Assembly (NCBI GenBank): GCA_020402945.1
Contig: JADBYQ010000059.1
Span: forward strand, 1-64,000
From: Cytophagales bacterium
Lineage (GTDB): Bacteria > Bacteroidota > Bacteroidia > Cytophagales > Cyclobacteriaceae
Direction: 5' to 3'
DNA length: 64,000 bases
Under the pieces are notes generated by a model, which saw only the letters and a program-made list of their open reading frames with translations, was not told the DNA's origin and made no database searches. A program made the position numbers and the translations under genes. Below, one piece after another: positions 24,120 to 32,955 of this stretch (position 1 is its first letter; every line of letters starts with the position of its first letter).

Positions 24120-25706
24120 ATGAAAAAAGCATTGCTACTATTTTGCACAGCCGTTTTATCATTTTCAGTAATCGCTCAACGCGAAATCAAAAAAGCGCCA
24201 GAGTTGAAAGAGGGTGATGGTCCTTACGCGCAATTAATTATTCGTGGGGTAATGCTCATTGATGGAACGGGGGCGCCACCGGTTGGCCCCATCGATATTG
24301 TGGTGAAGCAAAATCGCATTGTAAACATTGTTAGTATTGGCTTACCTACACCGGGCATGAGCAGCGATAGTAACCGACCAAAGTTAGAAGCCGGAGGTAA
24401 AGAACTAAACTGTGAAGGTATGTATTTGATGCCCGGCTTTGTGGATATGCACGGCCACATTGGCGGCAACCAGGCACCCAATGCAGAATATGTTTTTAAA
24501 TTATGGATGAGTCATGGTATTACTACCGTGCGAGACCCCGCCTGTGGCAATGGTTTGGATTGGGTGCTTGATCAAAAGAACAAAAGTGAAAAAAACCTGA
24601 TCACCGCTCCGCGCATTAAGGCGTACACCGTTTTCGGGCAAGGGAGCAAGGAGCCCATCACCAACGCAGTGCAGGCGCGCGTATGGGTAAACGAAAATAA
24701 ATTGAAAGGATCGGACGGTGTCAAGTTTTTTGGTGCTGCGCCAGAAGTAATGGATGCCGCCTTGCGCGAAAACAAACGCATTGGGCTTCGCTCTGCTTGC
24801 CACCATGCACAATTAGGGGTAGCCCGATGGAATGTTTTGAATTCTGCAAAAGCCGGATTGACCACCATGGAACATTGGTATGGTTTGCCAGAAGCCTTGC
24901 TGGCAAATTCTACTTTGCAAAATTATCCACTCTCCTATAATTACTCCAACGAACAACATCGGTTTGAAGAAGCCGGGCGCTTGTGGAAACAAGCAGCGGC
25001 ACCTTTTACTCCTAAATGGAATGCGGTGATGGACTCATTGATTGCGTTGGGCTTTACGCTCGACCCAACATTCAACATCTACGAAGCCACCCGCGATTTA
25101 CACAAAGCGAGAAGACAAGAGTGGCATGAAGTCTATACGTTGCCACAACTGTGGGCATTCTACCAACCCAACCGAGTAGCTCATGGCTCGTTTTGGTTTA
25201 GTTGGGGAACGGAACAAGAAGTGGCCTGGAAAGAAAATTATCGGCTATGGATGACGTTTGTCAATGAATACAAAAACAGAGGGGGGCGCGTAACGATCGG
25301 CACCGATTCTGGTTTTATTTTCCAACTCTACGGATTTTCTTTTGTGCGCGAGATGGAGCTGCTACGAGAGGCGGGCTTTCACCCCCTGGAAATCATTCGC
25401 TCTGGCACTTTGTACGGAGCGCAAGCCTTGGGCATGGATAAAGAAATTGGATCTGTAGAGATTGGAAAGTTGGCTGATTTTGCAATTACTGAAATTAACC
25501 CGCTCGAAAATTTACAGGCCCTGAATGGTATGGGAGCCGTGAAATTAACGGACGAGAATAAAGTAACTCGTGTTGGCGGGGTGAAGTACACTGTAAAAGA
25601 CGGAATTGTGTACGATGCTAAAAAACTATTGGCTGATGTAAAGAAAATAGTGGATGACGAAAAAGCCAAGGCTGGGTTTGTGCTGAAGCAGCCGGGGATG
25701 AATTGA
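24120..25706 (+). CDS. Exported amidohydrolase (imidazolonepropionase-like superfamily)
   Basis: A 528-residue metal-dependent amidohydrolase with a signal peptide (LLFCTAVLSFSVIAQ). The first metal-binding HxH is in GFVDMHGHIGGN (about residues 110-121). The catalytic Asp is in IGTDSGFIFQLYG near residue 405, and the C-terminal EIGSVEIGKLADFAI is typical of the superfamily. The length is over 100 residues more than imidazolonepropionase, with long loops. It faces the M20 amidohydrolase gene divergently across 205 bp, so the two may share regulation, both acting on amide bonds in the periplasm. Substrate unknown. Confidence 0.9.
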   Translation: MKKALLLFCTAVLSFSVIAQREIKKAPELKEGDGPYAQLIIRGVMLIDGTGAPPVGPIDIVVKQNRIVNIVSIGLPTPGMSSDSNRPKLEAGGKELNCEGMYLMPGFVDMHGHIGGNQAPNAEYVFKLWMSHGITTVRDPACGNGLDWVLDQKNKSEKNLITAPRIKAYTVFGQGSKEPITNAVQARVWVNENKLKGSDGVKFFGAAPEVMDAALRENKRIGLRSACHHAQLGVARWNVLNSAKAGLTTMEHWYGLPEALLANSTLQNYPLSYNYSNEQHRFEEAGRLWKQAAAPFTPKWNAVMDSLIALGFTLDPTFNIYEATRDLHKARRQEWHEVYTLPQLWAFYQPNRVAHGSFWFSWGTEQEVAWKENYRLWMTFVNEYKNRGGRVTIGTDSGFIFQLYGFSFVREMELLREAGFHPLEIIRSGTLYGAQALGMDKEIGSVEIGKLADFAITEINPLENLQALNGMGAVKLTDENKVTRVGGVKYTVKDGIVYDAKKLLADVKKIVDDEKAKAGFVLKQPGMN

Positions 25707-26109
25707 TTTCGGATGTTTTACAAATGAAATAGTACCGTGGCTAAGTGCAAAACCACGATGAACAATAACGAATGAACTCTAACACAAAAAAAGGCAATTA
25801 GAGAAAAAGAAAGTCATTGGCAAGTAAATTTAATTCATTTTATAGTTACACACGCGGAAAGGAAGGCCACGAATTGATGAATGAACAAAATCTAAAACTC
25901 ACAGAAACCCGATATTTTCTTTTAGTCTGTTCCACATTTGCAAATTACCTTTCGCATTAAGCACCTGCACACGGCCCATTCACCCAAATACCAAAAGACT
26001 AAACCCCCTTTGCCAGTTGACTCGCGCGTAACGAGTGCCACCACCAGAATATAGACCTACACAGCCATCTGATCTCCATATTGGATAGACATTATTCTTG
26101 AGTCGACCC
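25707..26109. other. 403-bp gap, no gene recognised
   Basis: No credible gene on either strand. A 64-codon open frame on the minus strand (25980-26174) overlaps the recombinase end and has no family likeness. A weak 5-bp hairpin (CGTGG/CCACG, 25736-25757) follows the amidohydrolase stop. The stretch lies downstream of the orphan recombinase, where a partner transposase might be expected, but none is seen. Confidence 0.6.
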
Positions 26110-27126
26110 TTATTTGAACGAAAACTCAAACTGCCGATTGGGTTGAGTAGAAGCTCGCAATCGGTTTGCTTCACGCTTTTTTAAAATATTCAGGTAGTAT
26201 TGATGCTCATAGTTAACAAGCTGATTTTTACTATCGCCCACCACTTCATCATCTGTTTGCTTAAAAAGTGTATCCAATGGTGAGAACACTGTCTTATTAT
26301 TTTTCATTACCACATGCAGATAAACCATCGTAGTTTCGACAAACGCGTGACCAAGTAACTCTTTAATCGAAACAATATCCAAACCTTGTTCTAGTAAATG
26401 AGTAGCATACGTGTGCCGTAGGGTATGCGGTGAGATTGTTTTTCGGATCGTTGTTTTTCGAAGAGCTTCCCGAACGGCCCTTCGAATGGCCGCGCGTGAA
26501 CACTCTCGATTATCTTTTCCATTGAATAACCATTTTACCGGTTTGTCGCGCAGGAGGTAGTTCTTAACATCATTCATCAACAAGTGACCCATTGGTACGT
26601 ATCGATCTTTCTTTCCCTTACTTTGCCGAACATGAATCATGTTCCGCTCAAAATCAATATCCTGAATTTGAAGTTTGCTTAGCTCCTGGCAGCGAAGGCC
26701 GCATCCATAGAGAACCGAAATCATGACGCGATGCTTCAACAAAATAGGGGCTTGCAATAACTCACGCATTTCTGCTTGACTCAATACCGTAGGCAGTATC
26801 TTTTTAACAATTAATTTCGGCAGCTTAATTGCCCGATCTGGCAATCCCTCCGCCCGAAATAAAAAGCGCATGCCAAAGACAGTCAGCTTAAAAAACGATT
26901 CTGCTGCCCCGCGCTTTTTCAAATGAAATAGATAATCTTCAATCTGCTCAACAGTGAGGTGGGTTGGCAGCGACTTAAAATGAAGCGCGAGGTGAGCAAC
27001 ACATCGTGTGTAATTGTGGAGTGTGCTCATGCTTTTACCGCTGATCAGGATTTTCTTTTCTAAACGAAAGTACACGTCTTGGAAGCCTTCAACCTCCAGA
27101 CAGGCGAGTTGGACGATGGTATGCAT
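26110..27126 (-). CDS. Tyrosine recombinase / integrase (XerC/D-like)
   Basis: A 338-residue site-specific recombinase. The N-terminal SAM-like core-binding domain spans about 25-110. The catalytic domain follows, with Arg in VLYGCGLRCQELSKL, Lys in SKGKKDRYVP, HxxR in SPHTLRHTYATHLL, His in ELLGHAF and nucleophile Tyr in TTMVYLHV. All five are intact. The type resembles the integrases that accompany IS91-like elements or stand alone in Bacteroidetes. No transposase, excisionase or attachment repeat is seen on either side, and both flanking gaps are over 350 bp. The last 50 residues after the Tyr are longer than in XerD and have no counterpart I recognise. Confidence 0.88.
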   Translation of the reverse strand: MHTIVQLACLEVEGFQDVYFRLEKKILISGKSMSTLHNYTRCVAHLALHFKSLPTHLTVEQIEDYLFHLKKRGAAESFFKLTVFGMRFLFRAEGLPDRAIKLPKLIVKKILPTVLSQAEMRELLQAPILLKHRVMISVLYGCGLRCQELSKLQIQDIDFERNMIHVRQSKGKKDRYVPMGHLLMNDVKNYLLRDKPVKWLFNGKDNRECSRAAIRRAVREALRKTTIRKTISPHTLRHTYATHLLEQGLDIVSIKELLGHAFVETTMVYLHVVMKNNKTVFSPLDTLFKQTDDEVVGDSKNQLVNYEHQYYLNILKKREANRLRASTQPNRQFEFSFK

Positions 27127-27480
27127 AAATGATAAAGTGAACGTGGATGAATAAAAATTTGCGCAATACTGGAAGGTATTGAGCGTCTTTCAAAACAAAC
27201 GGCTGAGATAAAATTGAAATGCAATTGCTATTGTTGGAAGTAATATTTTGGTGTTTGTAAATGACTTATCGCCTTTGTTGCGCGGTAAACGCGTGGACTC
27301 AGAAATAAAGCTCACAGCTTGGGATCACGTGATACGTTTGCAATTGCTTTGAACCCTGAGTAATCTGTATATTGAGTCGGAAAAGAAGTTGCGTTGTTTG
27401 CTTCCTATTACAAGACAGATGTTAAAAATCTAGAAAATTTTTGCAACAAAAGATTTGAACCAAAAATAAACGATTAGCAT
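27127..27480. other. 354-bp gap upstream of the recombinase
   Basis: Divergent regulatory region between the recombinase and the zinc-ribbon gene. It holds a 10-bp perfect palindrome ATCACGTGAT (27324-27333) and no open frame worth calling. I see no attachment-site repeat, integron attC-like structure or tRNA. Confidence 0.5.
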
Positions 27481-27705
27481 ATGAACTTATCTAAACCCCG
27501 GCATCAGGAGGAACCACAACCTGTCGAAGTAAGTGGTCGCCAATTGCGATGTCCCGTATGTAGCAATACACTTTTCTGGACAAGGCAAGCCCAACTCAAC
27601 ACGGCAGTGGCTACTTTCTTCAATATGGATTGGGCCAACAAAAGTGCGAGTTGCTTTATTTGCTCAGATTGCACGCACATCTCTTGGTTTCTTGGTGGCC
27701 AATAG
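27481..27705 (+). CDS. Small zinc-ribbon protein
   Basis: A 74-residue protein with a four-cysteine zinc ribbon: CPVC (about residues 25-28) and CSDC (about 63-66), with an extra Cys five residues before the second pair. A hydrophobic, Trp-containing end (HISWFLGG) follows. Similar small proteins are found as DNA-binding or hypothetical zinc ribbons; the function is not known. It has its own upstream region and is separated from the VOC gene by 36 bp on the same strand, so it may lead into the ECF42-type cassette. Confidence 0.65.
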   Translation: MNLSKPRHQEEPQPVEVSGRQLRCPVCSNTLFWTRQAQLNTAVATFFNMDWANKSASCFICSDCTHISWFLGGQ

Positions 27706-27741
27706 AAGATAGGTAGCTACATCATTATCATCGCTAACCGT

Positions 27742-28110
27742 ATGAATATTATCCCCGTACTTGCTTGTAAGGACATGGCGAAATCAATCCGCTTCTATCT
27801 GGAGATACTCGACTTTGAACTAGTGGGCACATGGCCAGAAATGAGTTCGCCAGCTTTTAGCATCCTTCATCGTGGTGGAGCTGAATTACACTTGTCGACT
27901 TATCCTGATGACGGAGTATTGGGCTCAGTCGTTGCAATTGTCGTAAATGACATTGAAAACCTTTTTCGGCTGTATGTTTCCCGTGGTTTGGTGCCCATAA
28001 AAAACGATTCTCCGGTTCACCTGGGGCCAACCCAACAAACCTGGGGAACAACAGAGTTTTATGTGGATGACCCCGGTGGCAATACATTGCGGTTTATCCA
28101 ACGATCTTAA
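27742..28110 (+). CDS. VOC-family (glyoxalase/bleomycin resistance) protein
   Basis: A 122-residue vicinal-oxygen-chelate fold protein, made of two beta-alpha-beta-beta-beta units. Family features are IPVLACKDMAKSIRFYLEIL at the N-terminus and YVDDPGGNTLRFIQR at the C-terminus. Such small proteins dimerise; some bind bleomycin, others are dioxygenases or lyases, and sequence alone does not decide. Its place directly before a YCII/DGPF gene and an ECF42-type sigma gene suggests it belongs to that regulon. The C-terminal Glu metal ligand of true glyoxalases is not evident. Confidence 0.85.
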   Translation: MNIIPVLACKDMAKSIRFYLEILDFELVGTWPEMSSPAFSILHRGGAELHLSTYPDDGVLGSVVAIVVNDIENLFRLYVSRGLVPIKNDSPVHLGPTQQTWGTTEFYVDDPGGNTLRFIQRS

Positions 28111-28190
28111 AAATATTTTTTATCGTATTGTCCGAAAGGGTAAGAGACCCGCGTCATAGAAGAAACAAAACCAAAATAAACCCAATTTTT

Positions 28191-28541
28191 ATGGAAAAAT
28201 TTATGCTCATCTTTCATGGCGGCAGCGATGTGGCGCCAGAAATGAAATCACCTGAAGCGATGCAAAACCACATGCAGAAGTGGTTCGCCTGGATCGAAAA
28301 ACTACAAAAAGAGGGACGCTATGAAAGTGGCGAAGCCCTGTTACCTCACGGAAAATTTGTGAGCGGTCCAAACAAACTGGTCACAGATGGTCCGTTTGCA
28401 GAAAGTAAGGAGTTGGTGGGCGGCTATTTTATTGTATTGGCCAAAGACCTGGACGATGCAGTGAAATTGACGCATGACTATCCTGATTTCATATTCAACG
28501 GTAAAGTGCAAGTGCGTCCGGTTCAAAAAATTGACATGTAG
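28191..28541 (+). CDS. YCII-related (DGPF) protein
   Basis: A 116-residue YCII-superfamily protein. The start at 28191 (MEKFMLIFHGGSD) is preferred to an upstream in-frame start because the family begins with this beta-strand. The DGPF motif appears as VTDGPFAESKELVGGYFI (about residues 63-80). DGPF proteins are regularly encoded beside ECF42 sigma factors, and here the sigma gene starts 3 bp after the stop. The enzymatic role is unknown. A dehalogenase-like or peroxide-handling function has been suggested for relatives, but nothing here proves it. Confidence 0.88.
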   Translation: MEKFMLIFHGGSDVAPEMKSPEAMQNHMQKWFAWIEKLQKEGRYESGEALLPHGKFVSGPNKLVTDGPFAESKELVGGYFIVLAKDLDDAVKLTHDYPDFIFNGKVQVRPVQKIDM

Positions 28542-28544
28542 ACA

Positions 28545-29837
28545 GTGGCGCAACCGCCAAAAAATGTGGAGCAACTAGTCGGCCATCTTTTTCGCATTGA
28601 GGCGGGAAAGATGGCCGCTGTGCTTACCCGACTACTGGGTACTGAACACTTCGACACAGCCGAAGACATCGTGCAAGACACGCTCCTGAAAGCGATGGAG
28701 TCGTGGCGCATGCGCGGCATCCCCGACAATCCATCTGCGTGGATGTACAAAGTAGCTCACAATAAAGCGATTGACTGGGTACGATCTCAACAACGAAAAG
28801 CAAAATCACGCTTGCCGAACGAATCTGACAAACTAGATCCGATTGTTGCCGAACAATCGATATTTGCTGAACAAGAGATTGAAGACAGCGTTTTGCGAAT
28901 GATGTTTGCTTGCTGTCACCCTTCAATACCTGTAGAATCGCAGGTAGCGCTCACGTTAAAAACACTGGGTGGTTTAAGTGTTGCAGAGATCGGACACGCC
29001 TTCCTAACCACCGAGGAAACAATTGCCAAACGTATCTATCGCGCCAAAGAAAAAATCAAAGAGCAAAAAATAAAACTAGATCCACCCAGTGTTTTTGAAC
29101 TGCCACAAAGGCTCAATAGCTTGCTTCACGTTCTCTACCTTTTGTTTAATGAGGGTTATTACACAAGTAGTGGAGACGCACTTATACGCGAAGACTTGTG
29201 CGCAGAAGCGATGCGCCTCAACTATTTGTTGGTCAATCATTCGGCCACGAATCTGCCAAAGGTAAATGCATTGATGGCGCTAATGTGTCTTCAATCGTCT
29301 CGATTTGAAGCACGAACGAGCGTGTCGGGGGAAATCATCCTACTCGAACATCAAGATCGAAACAAATGGAATCAGATGTTGATTCAAAAAGGCCTTTGGT
29401 TTCTAGAGAAGGCATCAACCAGCCCCACACTAAACGAATACCTGGTTGAAGCATCGATTGCATCTGTTCATGCGATTGCCAAACGCTTTGAAGATACGTC
29501 CTGGGACAAGTTGATTGTGCTCTATGATGTGCTTCTTGAAATCAAGCCAAGTCCTATTGTTAGCCTCAATAGAGCCATTGCAATCGGTTATGCTCTTTCA
29601 CCCGAGCAAGGAATTAAGGAACTTCAAAAAATAGTGAAGCTGGAAGCCAATAGCCACTACTATGTTGCGCTCGGAAATTTTTACTTGAAGTTATACAACT
29701 ACGATGCTGCGTTAACTAGTTTTCAAAACGCACTCGCAAAGACTTTTCATACCCCAGAACGCGAAATGCTTGAACAAAAAATTATTGCGTGCCAAGGCAG
29801 CTTACCAAATGGAACCGATTTCCCAACCGCGCTGTAG
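28545..29837 (+). CDS. ECF42-type RNA polymerase sigma factor with C-terminal TPR-like domain
   Basis: A 430-residue sigma factor, more than twice the size of ordinary ECF sigmas. Start is GTG at 28545. Sigma region 2 is at about 15-85 (TAEDIVQDTLLKAMESWRM, AWMYKVAHNKAIDWVR), and region 4 is at about 120-185 (LTLKTLGGLSVAEIGHAFL, AKRIYRAKEKI). The rest is the DUF6596/TPR-like extension (LLFNEGYYTSSGDALIREDL; NRAIAIGYA; YVALGNFYLKLYNYDAAL), which replaces an anti-sigma factor as regulatory part in ECF42. It is adjacent to the DGPF gene, as in other ECF42 loci. Its last 36 bp overlap the convergent GH32 gene. Confidence 0.93.
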   Translation: MAQPPKNVEQLVGHLFRIEAGKMAAVLTRLLGTEHFDTAEDIVQDTLLKAMESWRMRGIPDNPSAWMYKVAHNKAIDWVRSQQRKAKSRLPNESDKLDPIVAEQSIFAEQEIEDSVLRMMFACCHPSIPVESQVALTLKTLGGLSVAEIGHAFLTTEETIAKRIYRAKEKIKEQKIKLDPPSVFELPQRLNSLLHVLYLLFNEGYYTSSGDALIREDLCAEAMRLNYLLVNHSATNLPKVNALMALMCLQSSRFEARTSVSGEIILLEHQDRNKWNQMLIQKGLWFLEKASTSPTLNEYLVEASIASVHAIAKRFEDTSWDKLIVLYDVLLEIKPSPIVSLNRAIAIGYALSPEQGIKELQKIVKLEANSHYYVALGNFYLKLYNYDAALTSFQNALAKTFHTPEREMLEQKIIACQGSLPNGTDFPTAL

Positions 29838-31271
29838 TTTTACAAATCCTACTGTTTGAAGTGTCATTTTTCCAGACTCGAGGAAGAATTGGTCAGCTAT
29901 TGTATAAGCTCCACCATTTACAAAAATTTCGATCACAGACTGATCTACAAAGAATCTTACTGTAATCTCTGATGGCTTCGAAGCAATCAACACCGACTCA
30001 ACGGACGAAAAATCTTTTTGAAAGGAATGATTTTTACTTTTGGTGCGATCGAAGGTGAACTGGCCATTGGCATACCCAAGAACAATTTTATCTTCTGCAC
30101 CTTGCGACATAAAAAGTTGGCTGCTATCCATCATTTGAATTTCCATCTCAAAACTTCCGGAGCCCGGTTGATTTAAAATTTCTATTTCTTTCTGTCTAAG
30201 GGAAGTCACCTCTTGGATGGGGTTTGACACCAACTGGATTTTGTCCTCTACCTTTACCAAGCGGAGTTCTCTTGGCAATGACATGGCACCTCGCCACGGT
30301 TGAGTAGGGACTTGATTAGCATATGTCCAATTGTTTAACCAACCTATCATGATCGTCCGCTGGTCAGGCATATCGTTAAAAGTGATTCCTGCATAGAAAT
30401 CTTTTCCGTAGTCCAAAAATTGATGCTCGCTGTTGGCATTCTTTCGAAAAGTGTTCCCGTCAAATTCACCCACAAAATATTGCATGCCCACAAACTTGCT
30501 ACCCTGTGGATGTGCGCCCGATAAGGACAGAACCCATTTCATCTCATTGGTACCATCCACCTTCACTTGATACAAATCCGGGCATTCCCAAACACGGGTC
30601 GTATCGCCCGCACCAGTAAACTCCCCGGTCAGTTGCCATTTTAGTAAATTCGATGATTCATAAAACTGAACTTTGAAAAGATCGGGCACGACTAATGCCA
30701 TGACCCACTTTTTTGCAGGATCATGCCAAAAAACTTTGGGGTCGCGAAAATCTTTTCGCTGGATATCCAGTATTGGATTGTTGGCATATCGTTTCCACGT
30801 TCTGCCTTTGTCCGTACTATACGCGAGACTCTGGTGCTGCGTAATCCCTTGACCGTTTTTATGAACGTTGGATGTGTAAATAGCAATCATCGCATCGGCT
30901 CCAAACCCAGCTGAATTGGCATGATCTACTACCACAGTTCCTGAAAAAATCATGGTGCTATCTTGAGTGGCTGGATTGGCATACTCTTCAATCGCAATGG
31001 GTAGATGTTTCCAATGCAACAAGTCGGTACTGACTGCGTGCCCCCAACTCATGTGCCCCCACGTGGTTCCGAAAGGATTGTATTGATAGAACAGATGATA
31101 CTCGCCTTGTAAATAAACTAACCCATTCGGATCATTGATCCAATTTTTAGCGGGTGAGAAATGATAGCGGGGACGATAAAGTTCGCTATAGGTTTTAGCC
31201 TCTTTTTCTTTGGAAGGAATGCAACTTACTGCCAAACAAAAAAGTAAAAACACCAAAAGGTAGTTACGCAT
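29802..31271 (-). CDS. GH32 fructan hydrolase (levanase/invertase type), lipoprotein
   Basis: A 489-residue glycoside hydrolase family 32 enzyme that cleaves terminal or internal beta-fructosides in levan, inulin or sucrose. The signal peptide ends in a lipobox (FCLAVSC), so it is membrane-anchored, probably at the surface. The catalytic trio is present: nucleophile Asp in NWINDPNGLVY, stabiliser Asp in FRDPKVF, acid/base Glu in WECPDLY. A C-terminal beta-sandwich (about 350-489) completes it. No SusCD pair or fructokinase is nearby, so it is not in a full utilisation locus. Its 3' end overlaps the sigma gene on the other strand by 36 bp. Confidence 0.93.
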   Translation of the reverse strand: MRNYLLVFLLFCLAVSCIPSKEKEAKTYSELYRPRYHFSPAKNWINDPNGLVYLQGEYHLFYQYNPFGTTWGHMSWGHAVSTDLLHWKHLPIAIEEYANPATQDSTMIFSGTVVVDHANSAGFGADAMIAIYTSNVHKNGQGITQHQSLAYSTDKGRTWKRYANNPILDIQRKDFRDPKVFWHDPAKKWVMALVVPDLFKVQFYESSNLLKWQLTGEFTGAGDTTRVWECPDLYQVKVDGTNEMKWVLSLSGAHPQGSKFVGMQYFVGEFDGNTFRKNANSEHQFLDYGKDFYAGITFNDMPDQRTIMIGWLNNWTYANQVPTQPWRGAMSLPRELRLVKVEDKIQLVSNPIQEVTSLRQKEIEILNQPGSGSFEMEIQMMDSSQLFMSQGAEDKIVLGYANGQFTFDRTKSKNHSFQKDFSSVESVLIASKPSEITVRFFVDQSVIEIFVNGGAYTIADQFFLESGKMTLQTVGFVKLQRGWEIGSIW

Positions 31272-31713
31272 CTTTTAACAATTTTAAGGAAGCTGAGTTA
31301 GTGCAATACCGCAGGCCGCTCGGCTCGGGTCCATCGGCAAACACATGCCCCAAGTGTGCATCGCACACATTGCAAAGCACCTCTACCCGCACCATACCAT
31401 AGGTTACATCTTTGTGATAAGCAACTACGTTCTCTTCCACTGGTTGGGTGAAACTGGGCCATCCGGTGCCAGACTCAAATTTTAATCGAGAATCGAACAA
31501 AGGTGTTCCGCAACAAATACAGGCATAAAGCCCCGGCTCATGAGCTTCGCAGTATTCTCCGGTAAAGGCTCGCTCCGTTCCTTTAAGCCGTGCCACTTGA
31601 TATTGTTCAGCGGTCAGCTGCTTTCTCCACTCTTGCTCCGACTTCTCGACCCGGCTTGGCGGAACGGGATTGCCCTTAGTTGAAAATCGAATCACGTCAC
31701 TCCACTTTAACAT
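31264..31713 (-). CDS. msrB: Peptide-methionine (R)-S-oxide reductase
   Basis: A 149-residue repair enzyme reducing methionine-R-sulfoxide in proteins. Two zinc-binding CxxC pairs are seen (CICC near residue 61 and CNVC near 112). The substrate-binding GTGWPSFTQPV is present, and the catalytic Cys lies in LRYCTNSASLKLL (about residue 134). There is no signal peptide, so it is cytosolic. Its 3' end overlaps the GH32 start by 8 bp, which implies co-transcription, though the functions are unrelated. Confidence 0.95.
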   Translation of the reverse strand: MLKWSDVIRFSTKGNPVPPSRVEKSEQEWRKQLTAEQYQVARLKGTERAFTGEYCEAHEPGLYACICCGTPLFDSRLKFESGTGWPSFTQPVEENVVAYHKDVTYGMVRVEVLCNVCDAHLGHVFADGPEPSGLRYCTNSASLKLLKDA

Positions 31714-31755
31714 ATTATTTTATTAACGTTTCATTTGATGGTCAACCGAGCACTA

Positions 31756-32559
31756 TTACCTTACCGTTGCCTTACGTACAATCTTCGAGAACAAAGCTGG
31801 GAAAAATCGTTTTGCATAAACAGCAAAAACTTCTTTTGCGCCACCAATGTAAACTTCTTCTTTCCGTTTTTCAATCGCGACCACCATCTGCTTAGCTAAG
31901 TCCTCGGGTGAAAGCCCATGGTCGGTAGTTTTATCCATTTGGTTTAATTTACTCCCATCTCCCACTACAGCGTTGAGTGTAATGTTGGTGCGTATCCAGC
32001 CCGGACAAATCAACGTGACGAAAATATTCTCTTTCCAAACCTCCGCGCGCAACGAATCAAAAAATCCATGCAGCGCATGTTTCGCAGCTGCATAGCCCGA
32101 ACGATAGGGTGTGCCAATAATTCCCATAACACTGCTCGTCACCACAAAGTGCCCCGATTTTCTTTCTAAGAAATGCGGTAAAAGAAATTTTGTCAATGCA
32201 ACCGTTCCAAAATAATCAATCTCCATTAATACCCGATCGACTTCAAGGCTGGTTTCCTTCGCCAGACTTCGTTGTGAAATACCCCCATTGTTAATCAATA
32301 TGTCCACATGACCAAACATCTGGATAGCCGCCTCAGTACTGAGTTGCAACGTACCAGATTGAGCGAGATCTAACGGCAACACTCGAACATTGGGCTGGAC
32401 AGATGCGATGCAATTGCCTTTTACTCGCTCCAATTCTTCCTTTCTTCTGGCCGACAGAATAAGCTTTGCTCCTTTTTTTGCAAGTTCGTAAGTAAGTGCT
32501 TCACCAATGCCGGACGAAGCTCCAGTGATCCAAATTACTTTGTTTGTAAGTTGAGCCAT
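31756..32559 (-). CDS. Short-chain dehydrogenase/reductase
   Basis: A 267-residue classical SDR. The cofactor motif is TGASSGIGEALTYEL (residues 12-26), with NNGGIS at about 90-95. Catalytic residues are Ser in TSSVMG and YxxxK in SGYAAAKHALHGF. The C-terminal extension with several basic residues (VYAKRFFPALFSKIVRK) resembles DHRS7-like bacterial SDRs that associate with membranes. NADP preference is likely from the basic residues after strand 2 (SARRKEEL). Substrate unknown. The gap to the next gene upstream is 8 bp, so it is probably part of a run with the DHFR and Fmt genes. Confidence 0.9.
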   Translation of the reverse strand: MAQLTNKVIWITGASSGIGEALTYELAKKGAKLILSARRKEELERVKGNCIASVQPNVRVLPLDLAQSGTLQLSTEAAIQMFGHVDILINNGGISQRSLAKETSLEVDRVLMEIDYFGTVALTKFLLPHFLERKSGHFVVTSSVMGIIGTPYRSGYAAAKHALHGFFDSLRAEVWKENIFVTLICPGWIRTNITLNAVVGDGSKLNQMDKTTDHGLSPEDLAKQMVVAIEKRKEEVYIGGAKEVFAVYAKRFFPALFSKIVRKATVR

Positions 32560-32567
32560 CCTTAATG

Positions 32568-32942
32568 TCAGTTTGCGGAGATACTTTTCTTATCTTCTGC
32601 GTAAACCCAAATGGAATAAACACCAAGGGCTGTTCCAAAAGGGAAAGAAAATAATTGAAAACAGCCAAGTACAAGCAACAGGGTAAGTGCCCAACTCTTA
32701 TTATTGAGCAAAGCGATACCTCCAACAATAGCTGGAATCGCAAATAAAATAATGATGCCGGTAGAAATAATACTAACAAGCGGCATGATTATCTCAAGTA
32801 TTCGCGGCACATCCGTTTCGGATTGATCAAAGATAAATGGCAATAGCGCAGTTAAAAAGACAGACAAAAACAACATCGCCATAGATAAAAATACACCACT
32901 CACAATGTGGAGTATCGCCAAAATTCGTTTATGAGTTTCCAT
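32568..32942 (-). CDS. Small membrane protein, four helices
   Basis: A 124-residue integral membrane protein with four hydrophobic segments (ILHIVSGVFLSMAMLFLSVF; VSIISTGIIILFAIPAIVGG; WALTLLLVLGCFQLFSFP; ALGVYSIWVYA). The start at 32942 is preferred to an ORF start 25 codons upstream that would overlap the DHFR gene. The WALTLLLVLG...GVYSIWV pattern is common in small Bacteroidetes membrane proteins without known role. It sits between SDR and DHFR genes with gaps of 8 and 13 bp, so it is in the same operon. Confidence 0.75.
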   Translation of the reverse strand: METHKRILAILHIVSGVFLSMAMLFLSVFLTALLPFIFDQSETDVPRILEIIMPLVSIISTGIIILFAIPAIVGGIALLNNKSWALTLLLVLGCFQLFSFPFGTALGVYSIWVYAEDKKSISAN

Positions 32943-32955
32943 GATTTTAAGGGAG

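Noticed and set aside
25980-26174. 64-codon open frame after the recombinase
   Set aside because: It overlaps the recombinase end, has no recognisable domain and no upstream signals. It could be decayed coding sequence but cannot be supported.
26110-27480. Integron integrase with cassette array
   Set aside because: The recombinase lacks a visible IntI-specific insert, no attC-like structures are seen, and the neighbouring genes are not in cassette arrangement.
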